Assembly (NCBI RefSeq): GCF_937616625.2
Contig: NC_065574.1
Coordinates: forward strand, 24,056,001 to 24,120,000
Source: Mercurialis annua
Lineage: Eukaryota > Streptophyta > Magnoliopsida > Malpighiales > Euphorbiaceae
Direction of reading: 5' to 3'
Length of the DNA stretch: 64,000 bases
How positions within the stretch are numbered: the first letter of the stretch is position 1; each line of letters starts with the position of its first letter. The position numbers and the translations under genes are program-made. Below are positions 27,144 to 38,888 of this stretch, piece after piece. A model generated the notes under the pieces. The model searched no databases and was not told the origin of the DNA. It saw nothing but the letters and a program-made list of their open reading frames with translations.

Positions 27144-28010
27144 CAGAACGACGCGTTATAGAGACTTGAGACACGTCCTACTAATCTAGCATCACTTTTT
27201 ACGCACACTTTGCGTAATATAACCTAACCATTCCTAGGTAATCGGAAAGACGCTTTAAAAATACTTGAGAGGCGACAGACTAATCTACTGTCACTTTTCA
27301 CGCACACTTTGCGTAATATAAACTAACCATGCTTAGGTAATTGGAACGACGCATTAGAGACACTTGTGAAGAGACATAAGCATGGTAATCGAAATGACGC
27401 GTTACAGAGACTTTAGACGCGACATACCAATCTAGCGTCACTTGTCACGCACACTTTTCTTAATATTACCTAAGCATGCATATGTAATCGAAAGGGAGCA
27501 TTAGTGAGACTCTTGACGCGACATAAGCATGGTTATTGAAACGACGTGTTAAAGAGACTTGAGACGCGGCATACAAATCTAATATCACTTTTCACGCACA
27601 CTTTGCGTAATAGGTAATCGAAACGACGCGTTAAAGAGACTTGAGATGCAACATACTAATCTATTGCCACTTTTCATGAACTCTGCGAAATATAACCTAA
27701 CCATGCTTCGGTAATCGGAACGAGGCGCTAGAGAGACTTTAACCTAACCATGCTTAGGTAATCGGAACGACGTGTTAAAAAGACTTGTGACGCGACATAT
27801 ACTAATCTAGCGTAACTTTTCACGCACACTTCGCGTAATATAACCTAACCATTCTTAGGTAATCGGAACGACGCGTTAAAGAGACTTGTGACGCGACATA
27901 GGCAGAGTAATAAAAACAACGCGTTAAAGAGACTAGACACGCGGCATAGTAATCTACCGTCACTTTTTACGCACATTTTGCGTAATATAGCCTAACCAGG
28001 CTTAGGTAAT
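27144..28010 (+). repeat. 867 bp duplication, copy 1
   Basis: Landmarks such as GAGGCGACAGAC (27269) and GAGGCGCTAGAG (27722) recur exactly 867 bp later (28136 and 28589). The copies are nearly identical and therefore younger than the 2.4-2.7 kb repeats. Edges are approximate. Confidence 0.78.
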
Positions 28011-28877
28011 CAGAATGACGCGTTAAAGAGACTTGAGACACGTCCTACTAATCTAGCATCACTTTTTACGCACACTTTGCGTAATATAACCTAACCATTC
28101 CTAGGTAATCGGAACGACGCTTTAAAAATACTTGAGAGGCGACAGACTAATCTACCGTCACTTTTCACGCACACTTTGCGTAATATAAACTAACCATGCT
28201 TAGGTAATTGGAACGACGCATTAGAGACACTTGTGAAGAGACATAAGCATGGTAATCGAAACGACGCGTTACAGAGACTTTAGACGCGACATACCAATCT
28301 AGCGTCACTTGTCACGCACACTTTTCTTAATATTACCTAAGCATGCATATGTAATCGAAACGGAGCATTAGTGAGACTCTTGACGCGACATAAGCATGGT
28401 TATTGAAACGACGTGTTAAAGAGACTTGAGACGCGGCATACTAATCTAATATCACTTTTCACGCACACTTTGCGTAATAGGTAATCGAAACGACGCGTTA
28501 AAGAGACTTGAGATGCAACATACTAATCTATTGCCACTTTTCATGAACTCTGCGAAATATAGCCTAACCATGCTTCGGTAATCGGAACGAGGCGCTAGAG
28601 AGACTTTAACCTAACCATGCTTAGGTAATCGGAACGACGTGTTAAAAAGACTTGTGACGCGACATATTCTAATCTAGCGTAACTTTTCACGCACACTTCG
28701 CGTAATATAACCTAACCATTCTTAGGTAATCGGAACGACGCGTTAAAGAGACTTGTGACGCGACATAAGCAGAGTAATAAAAACAACGCATTAAAGATAC
28801 TAGACACGCGGCATAGTAATCTACCGTCACTTTTTACGCACATTTTGCGTAATATAGCCTAACCAGGCTTAGGTAAT
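28011..28877 (+). repeat. 867 bp duplication, copy 2
   Basis: Direct neighbour of copy 1 with few differences, for example CATATTCTAATC near 28662 where copy 1 has CATATACTAATC. Confidence 0.78.
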
Positions 28878-30806
28878 CGGAACGATGAGTTAAAGAGACT
28901 TGAGACACGACATATTAATCTATCATCACTTATTACGCACGCTTTGAATAACCTAACCTAACCTAACCATGCTTAGGTAATTGGAACGACGCGTTAAAGA
29001 GACTTGAGACACAACATAGTACTCTACCATAAATTTTAACGCACACTTTGCGTAAATAACCTAACCAATATGAATGACGCGTTAGAGAGACTTGTGACGC
29101 GACATAGGCATGGTAATCGAAACGACACGTTACAGAGACTTGAGACGCGACATACAAATCTAGCAATCACTTTTCACGCACACTTTGCGTAATATAACCT
29201 AACCATGGTTAGGTAATCGGAACGATCCGTTAAAGATACTTGTGACGCGACATAGTAATCTAGCTTCACTTTTAACGCGCACTTTCCATAATATAAACTA
29301 ACCATGCTTAGGTAATCGGAACGACTCGTTAGAGAGACTTGTGATGCGACTTAAGCATGGTAATCGAAACGACGCGTTAAAGAGACTTGAGACGCGACAT
29401 ACTAATCTAGAGTCATGTTTCACGCACACTTTGCGTAATATAACCTAACCACGCTTAGGTAATCGGAACGACGCGTTAAAGAAACTTGTGACGTGACGTA
29501 GTAATCTAGCGTCACTTTTAACGCACACTTTGCGTAATATAACCAAACCATGCTTAGGTAATCGGGACGACGCGTTAGAGAGACATGAGATGCGACATAC
29601 TAATTAATTGAAACGACGCGTTAAAGACATTTGAGACGCGACATACTAATCTAGAGTCATGTTTCACGCAAACTTTGCGTAATATACCCACCCATACTTA
29701 GGTAATCGAAACGACGCGTTAAAGAGACATGAGACGCGACGTACTAATCTATTGTCACTTTTATCGCACACTTTGCGTAATATAAAATAACCATGCTTAG
29801 GTTATCAGAACGACGCGTTAAAAAGACTTGAGACACGACATATCAATCTAGCATCACTTTTTCCGCACTCTTTGCGTAATTTAACCTAGCCATGCTTAGG
29901 TAATCGAAACTACGCGTCAAAAAGACTTGAGACGCGACATACTATTTTATTTCACTTTTCACACACATTTTGCGTAATATAAACTAACCATGCTTAGGTA
30001 ATTGGAAAGATGCATTAGAGAGACTTGTGACGCGAAGTAAGAATGGTAATGAAAACGATTCCTTAAAGTGACATTAGACGCGACATACTAATCTAGCCTC
30101 ACTTTTCACGCATACTTTGCGTAATATAACCTAACCATGCTAAGGTAATCGGAACGACGCGTTAGAGAGACTTGTGACGCGACATACTAATCTAGCGTCA
30201 TTTTTCACGCACACTTTGTGTAATATAACCTAACCATGCTTAGGTGTTCGGAACGACGCGTTAACGAGACTTGAAATGCGACATACTAATCTAGCGTCAC
30301 TTTTTACACACACTTTGCCTAATATAACCTAACGATGGTTAGATAATCAGAACGACGCATTAAAGAGACCGGAGACGTGACATACTAATATAACATCACT
30401 TTCTACGCACGCTTTGCGTAATATAACCTAACCATGCTTAAATAATCGGAACGATGCGTTAAAGAAACATGAGACGCGACATACTAATCTAGCGTCACTT
30501 TTCACGCACACTTTGCGTAATATAACCTAACCATGCTTAGGTAATCGGAACGACGCATTAGAGAGACTTGTGACGTGACATAAGCATGGTAATCGAAACG
30601 ACGCGTTAAAGAGACTTTAGACGCGACATACTAATCTTGCGTCACTTTTCAAGCATACTTTGCGTAATATAACCTAACATGCATAGGTAATTGAAACGAC
30701 GCGTTAAAGAGACTTGAGACGCGACAAACATTATCTAGCGTCACTTTTCAAGCACACTTTGCGTAATATAACCTAACCATGCTTAGTTAATTGGAACAAC
30801 GCGTTT

Positions 30807-31672
30807 ATGAGCTAGGGATCCATCCTACATATCCATTCTGCAAACCATTCACCTTGTTAGATCTAAGCCCACAGGATGAAGATTTTGAATGGCCTCCGGA
30901 GTTACTTTGTTTCCTTTGGTTTTTCCTCCATCTTTATTCGGTAGCTTTCATTTTCCGACCCCCTCACCTTTGTCGTTCTATTCACCTGGTCCTCCAAGGA
31001 AAAAAAACAAAACTCTCATCTTTTGACCTTTCTTAAGTGGTTTCAGACCATCCCTCAATGGTGTCTATATCTGGATAAGACCTTTCCAGAAAAAAGAAAA
31101 CATATTGGAAAAGATCCTTATTCGATCCTTATCCTTCATCGTCCTCATCTTAAGCTATCAGACAGTTTTACTACATGTCCAACATTCCATATCTACCAAC
31201 ATTTTTCTTATTCTAGACTCACACATATGGATGAGCATGAGTATGCATGGAGAGAGTTCCAGTATTATATTTTCCAACGGAATAATGTAATCCCTAAAGA
31301 GTTATGGCCTCCTTATCAAGAAGCTGCACCATGGGACACATATCCTCCTGCTTACTGCTTAAAGATGGAAGATGATAAAAATTTTGGAGAAAAAATCATC
31401 CAGATCATCCTTCTTCATCAAGTTCTACACTATACTCTCCTATTCGGAACATCAACAAAAAGAAGGCAGCAGTACAAGATTCTATTCCGAAAGATCATCT
31501 ATTGGATATTGAATTTAATCCCATAGCAGGTTATTCACAAGCCTCAGATACGGATATGGATTCAGAAAAGGACAAGAATACGGATGAAGATGAGTATTAT
31601 GCCAATCGATGGTCCCCATCATTCATGGATGATTCAAATCTATCACCATCACATGAGCCAATCAACAAATAA
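30807..31672 (+). pseudogene. Broken 3' coding part of a pararetrovirus-like or other retroelement
   Basis: A non-satellite island with protein-like reading frames begins abruptly after satellite. The best frames are 30791-31036 (first codons from satellite), 31023-31526, and a third frame that stays open to TAA 31670-31672. They join only through frame changes near homopolymer A runs at about 31000 and about 31390. The middle part is rich in Trp, Tyr and Pro; the last part is acidic and Ser/Pro-rich, like a disordered C-terminal tail. A promoter and poly(A) signal follow within 300 bp, the order at the end of the main coding region in plant pararetroviruses (Caulimoviridae). No RT or RNase H motif is present, so family placement is inference; an LTR retrotransposon 3' end is the alternative. 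It cannot encode a working product. Confidence 0.4.
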
Positions 31673-31887
31673 GGACAAAATCCACATAAAGACAAAAATG
31701 GCAAACTTTCCACATGTCAATATGGAGTGCTACATGTCAATATTTTATATTAGTCATGCTTAGTTATACTTATCTTTTAATCCATGTGTTGTATCGCATG
31801 CAGTGCATGCTTGTATAGGTACATGTGTTTATCCACGTGTCATGTTTGTACAATGCATGCTTAGCTATGAAAGCTTTCTTTCCACCT

Positions 31888-31957
31888 CTATAAATAAAGT
31901 CTTGGTAGGAAGAAAGAAGGACACACAACCTTTGTAATATTTTACGCTTCAATAAAA
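31888..31957 (+). promoter_or_regulatory. TATA box followed by poly(A) signal (retroelement R-region layout)
   Basis: CTATAAATA at 31888-31896 is followed by AATAAAA at 31951-31957. A poly(A) signal only about 60 bases past a TATA box is typical of pararetroviruses and LTRs, whose RNAs read past the signal on the first pass. Confidence 0.5.
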
Positions 31958-32185
31958 ATGCCTTGTTTCTAAACATCTCTCTGCTCCAAATTTTCTATAA
32001 GGTATAGTTATATATGTTTGTTTCTCTTCATATTCGGCCATAAAAGGCATAAGGGTAATGCTCTTCACTTGCCTCTCCTGAGGATCCTGTGAATCAAAAC
32101 CTTGTGTCATAAAAATGGTAATACGATAAATTTCAATAGATACTAAGAGGACACGCCGGTTGATAAAATACCTATGGTGAGGCCG
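31958..32185 (+). other. Leader-like remainder of the island
   Basis: Unique sequence after the poly(A) signal runs to about 32185, where inverted satellite starts (TTCCGATTGCCATGCTTATG). No tRNA primer-binding site was found, so the element is cut before that point. No gene seen. Confidence 0.4.
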
Positions 32186-32396
32186 TTCCGATTGCCATGC
32201 TTATGTCACGTCACAAGTCCCTCAAACGCGCCGTTACGATTACCTAAGCATGGTTAGGTTATATTACGCAAAGTGTGCGTTAAAAGTGACGCAAGATTAA
32301 TATGTTGCGTCACAAGTTTCTTTAACACATCGTTCCCATTACCTAAGCATGGTTTGGTTATATTACGCAAAGTGTGCGGGAAAAGTGACTCTAGAT

Positions 32397-35342
32397 TAGT
32401 ATGTCGCCTGTCAAATCTCTTTAACGCGTTGTTTTAATTACCATGCTTATGTCGCGTCACAAGCTTCTCTAACGCGTCGTTCTGATTACCTAAGCATGGT
32501 TAATTTATATTATGGAAAGTGTGCGTTAAAAGTGAAGCTAGATTACTATGTCGCATCACAAGTCTCTTTAACGTGTCGTTCCGATTACCTAAGCATCGTT
32601 AGGTTATATTTCGCAAATTGTGCGTGAAAAGTGACGCTAGATTAGTATGTCGTGTCACAAGTCTCTTTAACGCGTCGTTCCGATTGCCTAAGCATGGTTA
32701 GGTTATATACACAAAGTGTGCGTGAAAAGTGATGCTAGATTAGTATGTCGCGTCTCAAGTCTCTTTAACGCGTCGTTTGGAATACCATGCTTATGTGGCG
32801 TCACAAGTCTCTCTAACGCGTCGTTCCGATTACCTAATCATGGTTAGGTTATATTATGCAAAGTGTGTGTCACAAGTTAGTTTAACGCGTCGTTCCGATT
32901 CCTTAGCATGGTTAGGTTATAATACGCAAAGTGTGCCTGACAAATGACGTTAGATTTGTATGTTGCGTCTCAAGTCTCTTTAACGCGTTGTTCCGATTAA
33001 CTAAGCATGGTTAGGTTATATTACGCAAAGTGTCTTTGAAAAGTGACGCTAGATTAGTTTGTCGCGTCTCAAGTCCATTTAACGCGTCGTTTCGATAACA
33101 TAAGCATGGTTAGGTTATATTACGCAAAGTGTGTGTGAAAAGTGACGCTAGATTAGTATGTCGCGTCTCAAGTCTCTTTAACGCGTCGTTTCGATTACCA
33201 TGCTTATGTTGCGTCACAAGTCTCTCTAACGCGTCGTTCCGATTACCTAAGCATAGTTAGGTTACATTACGCAAAGTGTGCGTGAAAAGTGAGGCTAGAT
33301 TAGTATGTCGCGTCTCAAGTTTCTTTAACGCGTCGTTTCGATTATCTAAGCATGGTTAGGTTATATTATGCATAGCGTGTGTAAAAAGTGACTCTAGATT
33401 AGTATGTCGCGTCTCAAGTCTCTTTAACGCGTCGTTCCAATTACCTAAGCATCATAGGTTATATGTTACGCAAAGTGTGCTTAAAAAGTGACGCTAGATT
33501 AGTATGTCGCATCTCATGTCTCTATAACGCGTCGGTCCGATTACCGAAGCATGCTTAGGTTATACTATACAAAGTGTGCGTGAAAAGTGACGCTAGATTA
33601 GTATGTCGCATCTCATGTCTCTATAACGCGTCTGTCCGATTACCGAAGCATGGTTAGGTTATATTGTGCAAAGTGTGCGCCAAAAGTGACGTTAGATTAG
33701 TATGTCGCGTGTAAAGTCTCTTTGAGGCGTCGTTTCATTAACATTCTTATTTCACGTCACAAGTCTCTCTAACGCATCGTTCTAATTACCTAAGCATGAT
33801 TAGTTTATACTATGCAAAGTGTGCGTGAAAAGTGAAATAGATTAGTATGTCGCGTCTAAAGTCATTTTGACGCGTCGTTCCGATTACCTAAACATGGTTA
33901 GGTTAAATTACGCAAAGAGTGTATAAAAAGTGATGGTAGATTTGTATGTCGTGTCTCAAGTCTTTTTAACGCGTCGTTCCGATTACGTAAGCATGGTTAG
34001 GTTATATTAGGCAAAGTGTGCGTTAAAAGTGACAATAGATTAGTATGTCGCGTCTCATGTCTCTTTAACGCGTCGTTTCGATTACTTAAGCATGGTTAGG
34101 TTATATTATGCAAAGTGCGCGTGAAACGTGACGCTAGATTAGTATGTCGCGTCTCAAGTGTCTTTAACCCGTTGTTTCGAATACCATGCTTATGTCGCGT
34201 CACAAGTCTCTCTAACGCGTCGTCCTGATTACCTAAGCATGGTTAGGTTATATTAAAGTGTGCGCTAAAAGTGACGCTAGATTACTATGTCGCGTCACAA
34301 GTCTCTTTGACGCGTCGTTACGATTACCTAAGCATGGTTAGGGTATATTACGTAAAGTGTGCGTGAAAAGTGACGCTAGATTAGTATGTCTCGTCACTGG
34401 TCTCTTTAACGCGTCGTTCCGATTACCTAATCATGGTTAGGTACGTCTCAAGTCTCTTTAACGCGTCGTTTCGATTACCATGCTTATGTCGCGTCACAAG
34501 TCTCTCAAACGCGTCGTTCTGATTACCTAATCATGGTTAGGTTATACTACGCAAAGTGTGCGTTAAAATTTACGGTAGAGTAATATGTCGCGTCAATGGT
34601 CACTTTTACGTGTCGTACTGATTACCTAAGCATGGTTAGGTTATATTAGGCAAAGTGTGCGTGAAAAGTGATGCTAGATTAGTATGTCGCGTCTCAAGTC
34701 TCTTTAACTCGTTGTTCCGATTAACTAAGCATGGTTAGGTTACGCAAAGTGTGCGTGAAAAGTGACGCTAGAAATTGACGCTAGATTAGTATGTCGCGTC
34801 TCAAGTCTTTGTAACGTCTCGCTTCGATTACCATGCTTATGTCGCATCACAAGTCTCTGTAACGCGTTACCTAAGCATGGTTTGGTTATATTATGCAAAA
34901 TGTGCTAGATTAGTATGTCGCGTCTAAAGTCTTTTTAAAATGTCGTTCCATTGCCATTCTTATGTCGCGCCACAAGTCTCTCTAACGCATCGTTCCAATT
35001 AATTAAGCATGGTTAGTTTATATTACGCAAAGTGTGCGTGAAAAGTGAAATAGATTAGTATGTCGTGTCTCAAGTCTTTTTAACGCGTCGTTCTGATTAC
35101 CTAAGCATCGTCTCAAGTATGTTTAACCTATCGTTTTGATTACCATGCTTATGTCGCGTCACAGTCTCTCTAATGGGTCGTTCTGATTACCTAAGCATGG
35201 ATAGGTTATATTTTGCAAAGTGTGCGTTAAAAGTGACGCTAGATGACTATGTCGCGTCACAAGTTTCTTTTATCGCGTCGTTCTGATTACCTAAGCATGG
35301 TTAGGTTATATTACGCAAAGTGTGCGTGAAAAGTGACTCTAA
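32397..35342 (-). repeat. Higher-order repeat copy R1 (~2.94 kb)
   Basis: A series of variant units recurs 2.93-2.98 kb later: GAAGCTAGATTACTATGTCG (about 32535 and 35481), GAAATAGATTAG with its neighbours (33830 and 36760), and AACCCGTTGTTTCGAATACC (34165 and 37095). Edges are approximate. Confidence 0.7.
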
Positions 35343-37221
35343 ATTAGTATGTCGCATCTCAAGTCTCTTTAACGCGTCGCTTCGATTGCCATGTTTATGT
35401 CACGTCACAAGTCTCTCCAACGCGTCGTTCTGATTACCTAAACATGGTTAGTTTCTATTATGGAAAATGTGCGTTAAAAGTGAAGCTAGATTACTATGTC
35501 GCATCACAAGTCTCTTTAACGCGTCGTTCCAATTACCTATGCATGGTTTGATTATATTACGCAAAGTGTGCGTGAAAAGTGACGCTAAATTAGTATGTCG
35601 TGTCACAAGTGTCTTTAGCGGGTCGTTTTGATTACCTAACAATCGTTAGGTTATATTCGCAAAGTGTGCGTGAAAAGTGACGCTAGATTAGTATGTCGAG
35701 TCTCAAGTCTCTTTAATGTGTCGTTTCGAATACCATGCTTATGTCACGTCACAAGTCTCTCTAGCGCGTCGTTCCGATTACCTAATAATGGTTAAGTTAT
35801 ATTACGCAAAGTGTGCATTAAAATTGACGGTAGAGTACTATGTCGCGTCACAATTTACTTTAACGCGTCGTTCCGATTACCTAAGCATGGTTAGGTTATA
35901 TAACACAAAGTGTGCGTGAAAAGTGACTCTAGATTTGTATGTTGCGTCTCAAGTCTCTTCAACGCGTTGTTCCGATTAACTAAGCATGGTTAGGTTATAT
36001 TACGCAAAGTGTGCTTGAAAAGTGACGCTAGATTAGTTTGTCGCATCTCAAGTCTCTTTAAAGCGTCGTTTCGATTACCTATGCACGGTTAGGTTATATT
36101 ACGCAAAGTGTGCTTGAAAAGTGACGCTAGATTTGTATGTTGCGTCTCAAGTCTCTTTAACGCGTCGTTTCAATTACATAAGCACAGTTAGGTTATATTA
36201 CGCAAAGTGTGTTTGAAAAGTGACGCTAGATTAGTATGTCGCGTCTCATGTTTCTTTAACGTGTCGTTCCGATTATCTAAGCATGGTTAGGTTATATTAC
36301 GCAAAGCGTGCATAAAAAGTGACATTAGATTAGTATGTGCATCTCAAGTCTCTTTAACGCGTCGTTCTGATTATCTAACTATCGTTAGGTTATATTACGC
36401 AAAGTGTGCGTAAAAAGTGACGCTAGATTAGTATGTCGTATTTCAAGTCTCTTTAACCGGTCGTTCCGAACACCTATGCATGGTTAGGTTATATTACACA
36501 AAGTGTGCGTAAAAAGTGACGCTAGATTTGTATGTCGCGTCACAAGTCTCTCTAACGCGTCGTTCCGATTACCTTAGCATGGTTAGGTTATATTACGCAA
36601 AGTGTGCGTGAAAAGTGACGCTAGATTAGTATGTCGCGTCTAATGTCTCTTTAAGGCATCATTTCATTACCATTCTTACTTCGCGTCACAAGTCTCTCTA
36701 ACGCATCGTTCCAATTACCTATGCATGGTTAGTTTATAGTACGCAAATTGTGCGTGAAAAGTGAAATAGATTAGTATGTCGCGTCTCAAGTCTTTTTGAC
36801 ACGTAGTTCCGATTACCTAATCATGGTTAGGTTAAATTATGCAAAGAGTGCGGTAAAAGTGATGCTAGATTGGTATATTATATCTCAAGTCTTTTTAACG
36901 CGTCGTTCTGATTACCTAAGCATGGTTATTTTATATTACGCAAAGTGTGCGTTAAAAGTGACAATAGATTAGTATGTCGCGTCTCATGTCTCTTTATTGC
37001 GTCGTTTCGATTACCTAATCATTAGGTATATCACGCAAAGTGTGCGTGAAAAGTGACGCTAGATTAGTATGTCGCGTCTCAAGTGTCTTTAACCCGTTGT
37101 TTCGAATACCATGCTTATGTCGCGTCACAAGTCTCTCTAACACGTCGTCCCGATTACCTAAGCATGGTTTAGTTATATGACGCTAGATTACTATGTCGCG
37201 TGACAAGTTTCTTTAACGCGT
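35343..37221 (-). repeat. Higher-order repeat copy R2 (partial)
   Basis: Second copy of R1, cut at the orientation switch at 37221. It keeps the order of the marker units. Confidence 0.68.
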
Positions 37222-38557
37222 CAATCGGAATGACGCGTTAGAGAGACTTGTGACGCGACATAAACATGGTAATCGAAACAAAGCATTGCGACATTATAAT
37301 CTAGCATCACTTTTCACGCGCACTTTGCGTAATATAACCATACCATGCTTAGGTAATCGGAATGACGCGTTAAAAAGACTTATGACCCGACATACTAATT
37401 TAGAGTAACTTTTCATGCACACTTTGCGTAATATAACCTAACCATTCTTCGGTAATCAAAACGATGTGTTAGAGAGATTTGTGACGCGATCGAAACGATG
37501 CGTTATAGAGACTTGAGAAGCGACATACTAATCTAGCGTCAGTTTTCACGCATACATTGCGTGATATAACCTTACCATGTTTAGATAATTGGAACAATGC
37601 AATAAAGAGACTTGTGACATGCATTAATCTAGCGTCACTTTTCACGCACACTTTGCGTAATATAACCTACCATGCTTAGGTAATCAAAACGACACGTTAA
37701 AGAGAGTTGAGACGCGACATACTAATCTAGCGTCATTTTTCACGCACACTCTGCGTAATATAACCTAACCATGCTTAGGTAATCGGAACGACGCAATAGA
37801 GAGACTTGTGACGCGACATAAACATGGTAATCGAAACGACGCGTTAAATAGAATTAAAAGGCATCATACTAATCTCGCGTCACTTTTCATGCACACATTG
37901 CATAATATACCCTAAGCATGCTTATGTAATCGGAACGACGCGTTAGAGAGACACACACACTTTGCGTAATATAACCTAACCATGCTTAGGCAATCGGAAC
38001 GACGCGTTGCAGAGACTTGAGACGCGACATATTAATCTAGCGTCACTTCTCACGCACACTTTGCGTAATATAACCTAACCATGCTTAGGTGATCGGAACG
38101 ACATGTTAAAGAGACTGGTGACGCGACATACTAATCTAGCTTCACTTTTCACACACACTTTGCGTAATATAACCCAACCATGCTTAGGTAATCCGAACGA
38201 CGCGTTAAAGAGACTTGAGAGGCGACATACTAATCTAGCGTTAGTTTGCACGCACACATTGCGTAATATAACCTAACCATACTTCTGTAATCGGAACGAA
38301 GCGTAAAAGACACTTGTGACGCGACATACTAATCTATTGTCACTTTTAACGCACACTTTGCGTAATATAACCTAACCATGCATAGGTAAACGGAACGAAG
38401 CATGAAAGAGACTTGAGACACGACATACTAATCTAGCATCACTTTTAGGCACTCTTTGCGTAATTTAACCTAACCATGCTTAGGTAATCAAAACGACGCG
38501 TCAAAAATACTTGAGACACGACATACTAATCTATTTCACTTTTCTCGCACACATTGA
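37222..38557 (+). repeat. Satellite array, right block (+ orientation)
   Basis: The orientation returns to + within a few bases of 37221 (AACGCGTCAATCGGAATGAC, where two unit fragments meet head to head). Units continue to about 38557, where CGCACACATTG runs into unique sequence. Confidence 0.9.
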
Positions 38558-38640
38558 AAACATCTCAAGTATTTTATGAGCAAATTTTCTAGAAAATCAC
38601 GGTAAGCAAGTTATCAGTTTATGAGCATATTTGTTGAGCA

Positions 38641-38676
38641 TATAGAAGTCAACAAGGCTTGTTGTACGTCCCTTGC
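38641..38676 (-). repeat. Inverted 36 bp copy of the SAUR 3' coding sequence
   Basis: Reverse complement of this segment is identical over 36 bases to 39216-39251 inside the SAUR gene (starts GCAAGGGACGTACAACAAGC). Confidence 0.9.
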
Positions 38677-38780
38677 CGCGTCACAAGTCCCATTTTTCTT
38701 GTTCATTGTCTTTTGTAAGTAAACATGCCATCACATGGCTTTGCCTCAATTTCCAGCTGTGCTATTTGATCTCAATGCAC

Positions 38781-38788
38781 TATATAAT
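38781..38788 (+). promoter_or_regulatory. TATA box of the SAUR gene
   Basis: TATATAAT lies 101 bases upstream of the ATG, a usual distance for a plant TATA box with a short leader. Confidence 0.6.
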
Positions 38789-38888
38789 CAATTCATTAAG
38801 ATTGCCTTAATTCTACCATCACATTCAGATCTCAAATTCTTCCATTTATTCGAACCTTTTCGATTCAGATTATTAACTAATTAACAAG

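Larger units (their letters stand above)
22004..30806 (+). repeat. Satellite array, left block (+ orientation)
   Basis: Diverged tandem units of about 100 bp run through the block. A typical unit is CTAATCTAGCGTCACTTTTC, then ACGCACACTTTGCGTAATAT, AACCTAACCATGCTTAGG, TAATCGGAACGACGCGTTAA and AGAGACTTGAGACGCGACAT. Short units of about 50 bp lack the first half and carry CATAAGCATGGTAATCG instead. The unit contains MluI sites (ACGCGT) and a near-palindrome (CCTAACCATGCTTAGG). Open frames here only reflect repeat structure. No gene is seen. Confidence 0.93.
32186..37221 (-). repeat. Satellite array, middle block (- orientation)
   Basis: Same satellite family as the left block but reverse-complemented: units read CCTAAGCATGGTTAGG, then TTATATTACGCAAAGTGTGC, GTGAAAAGTGACGCTAG, ATTAGTATGTCGCGTCTC. 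Short units (CCATGCTTATGTCGCGTCAC) also occur. No gene seen. Confidence 0.93.
38558..38888 (+). other. SAUR 5' flank with rearranged fragments
   Basis: This 330 bp holds an inverted 36 bp copy of SAUR coding sequence (38641-38676), a scrap of satellite directly after it (CCGCGTCACAAGTC, 38675-38688), and then apparently ordinary promoter sequence with a TATA box. Confidence 0.6.

Noticed and set aside
22004..30806. Possible CRISPR array, because of regular repeats
   Set aside because: There are no constant repeats with unique spacers; whole units are tandem and diverged, and the genome is a plant's.
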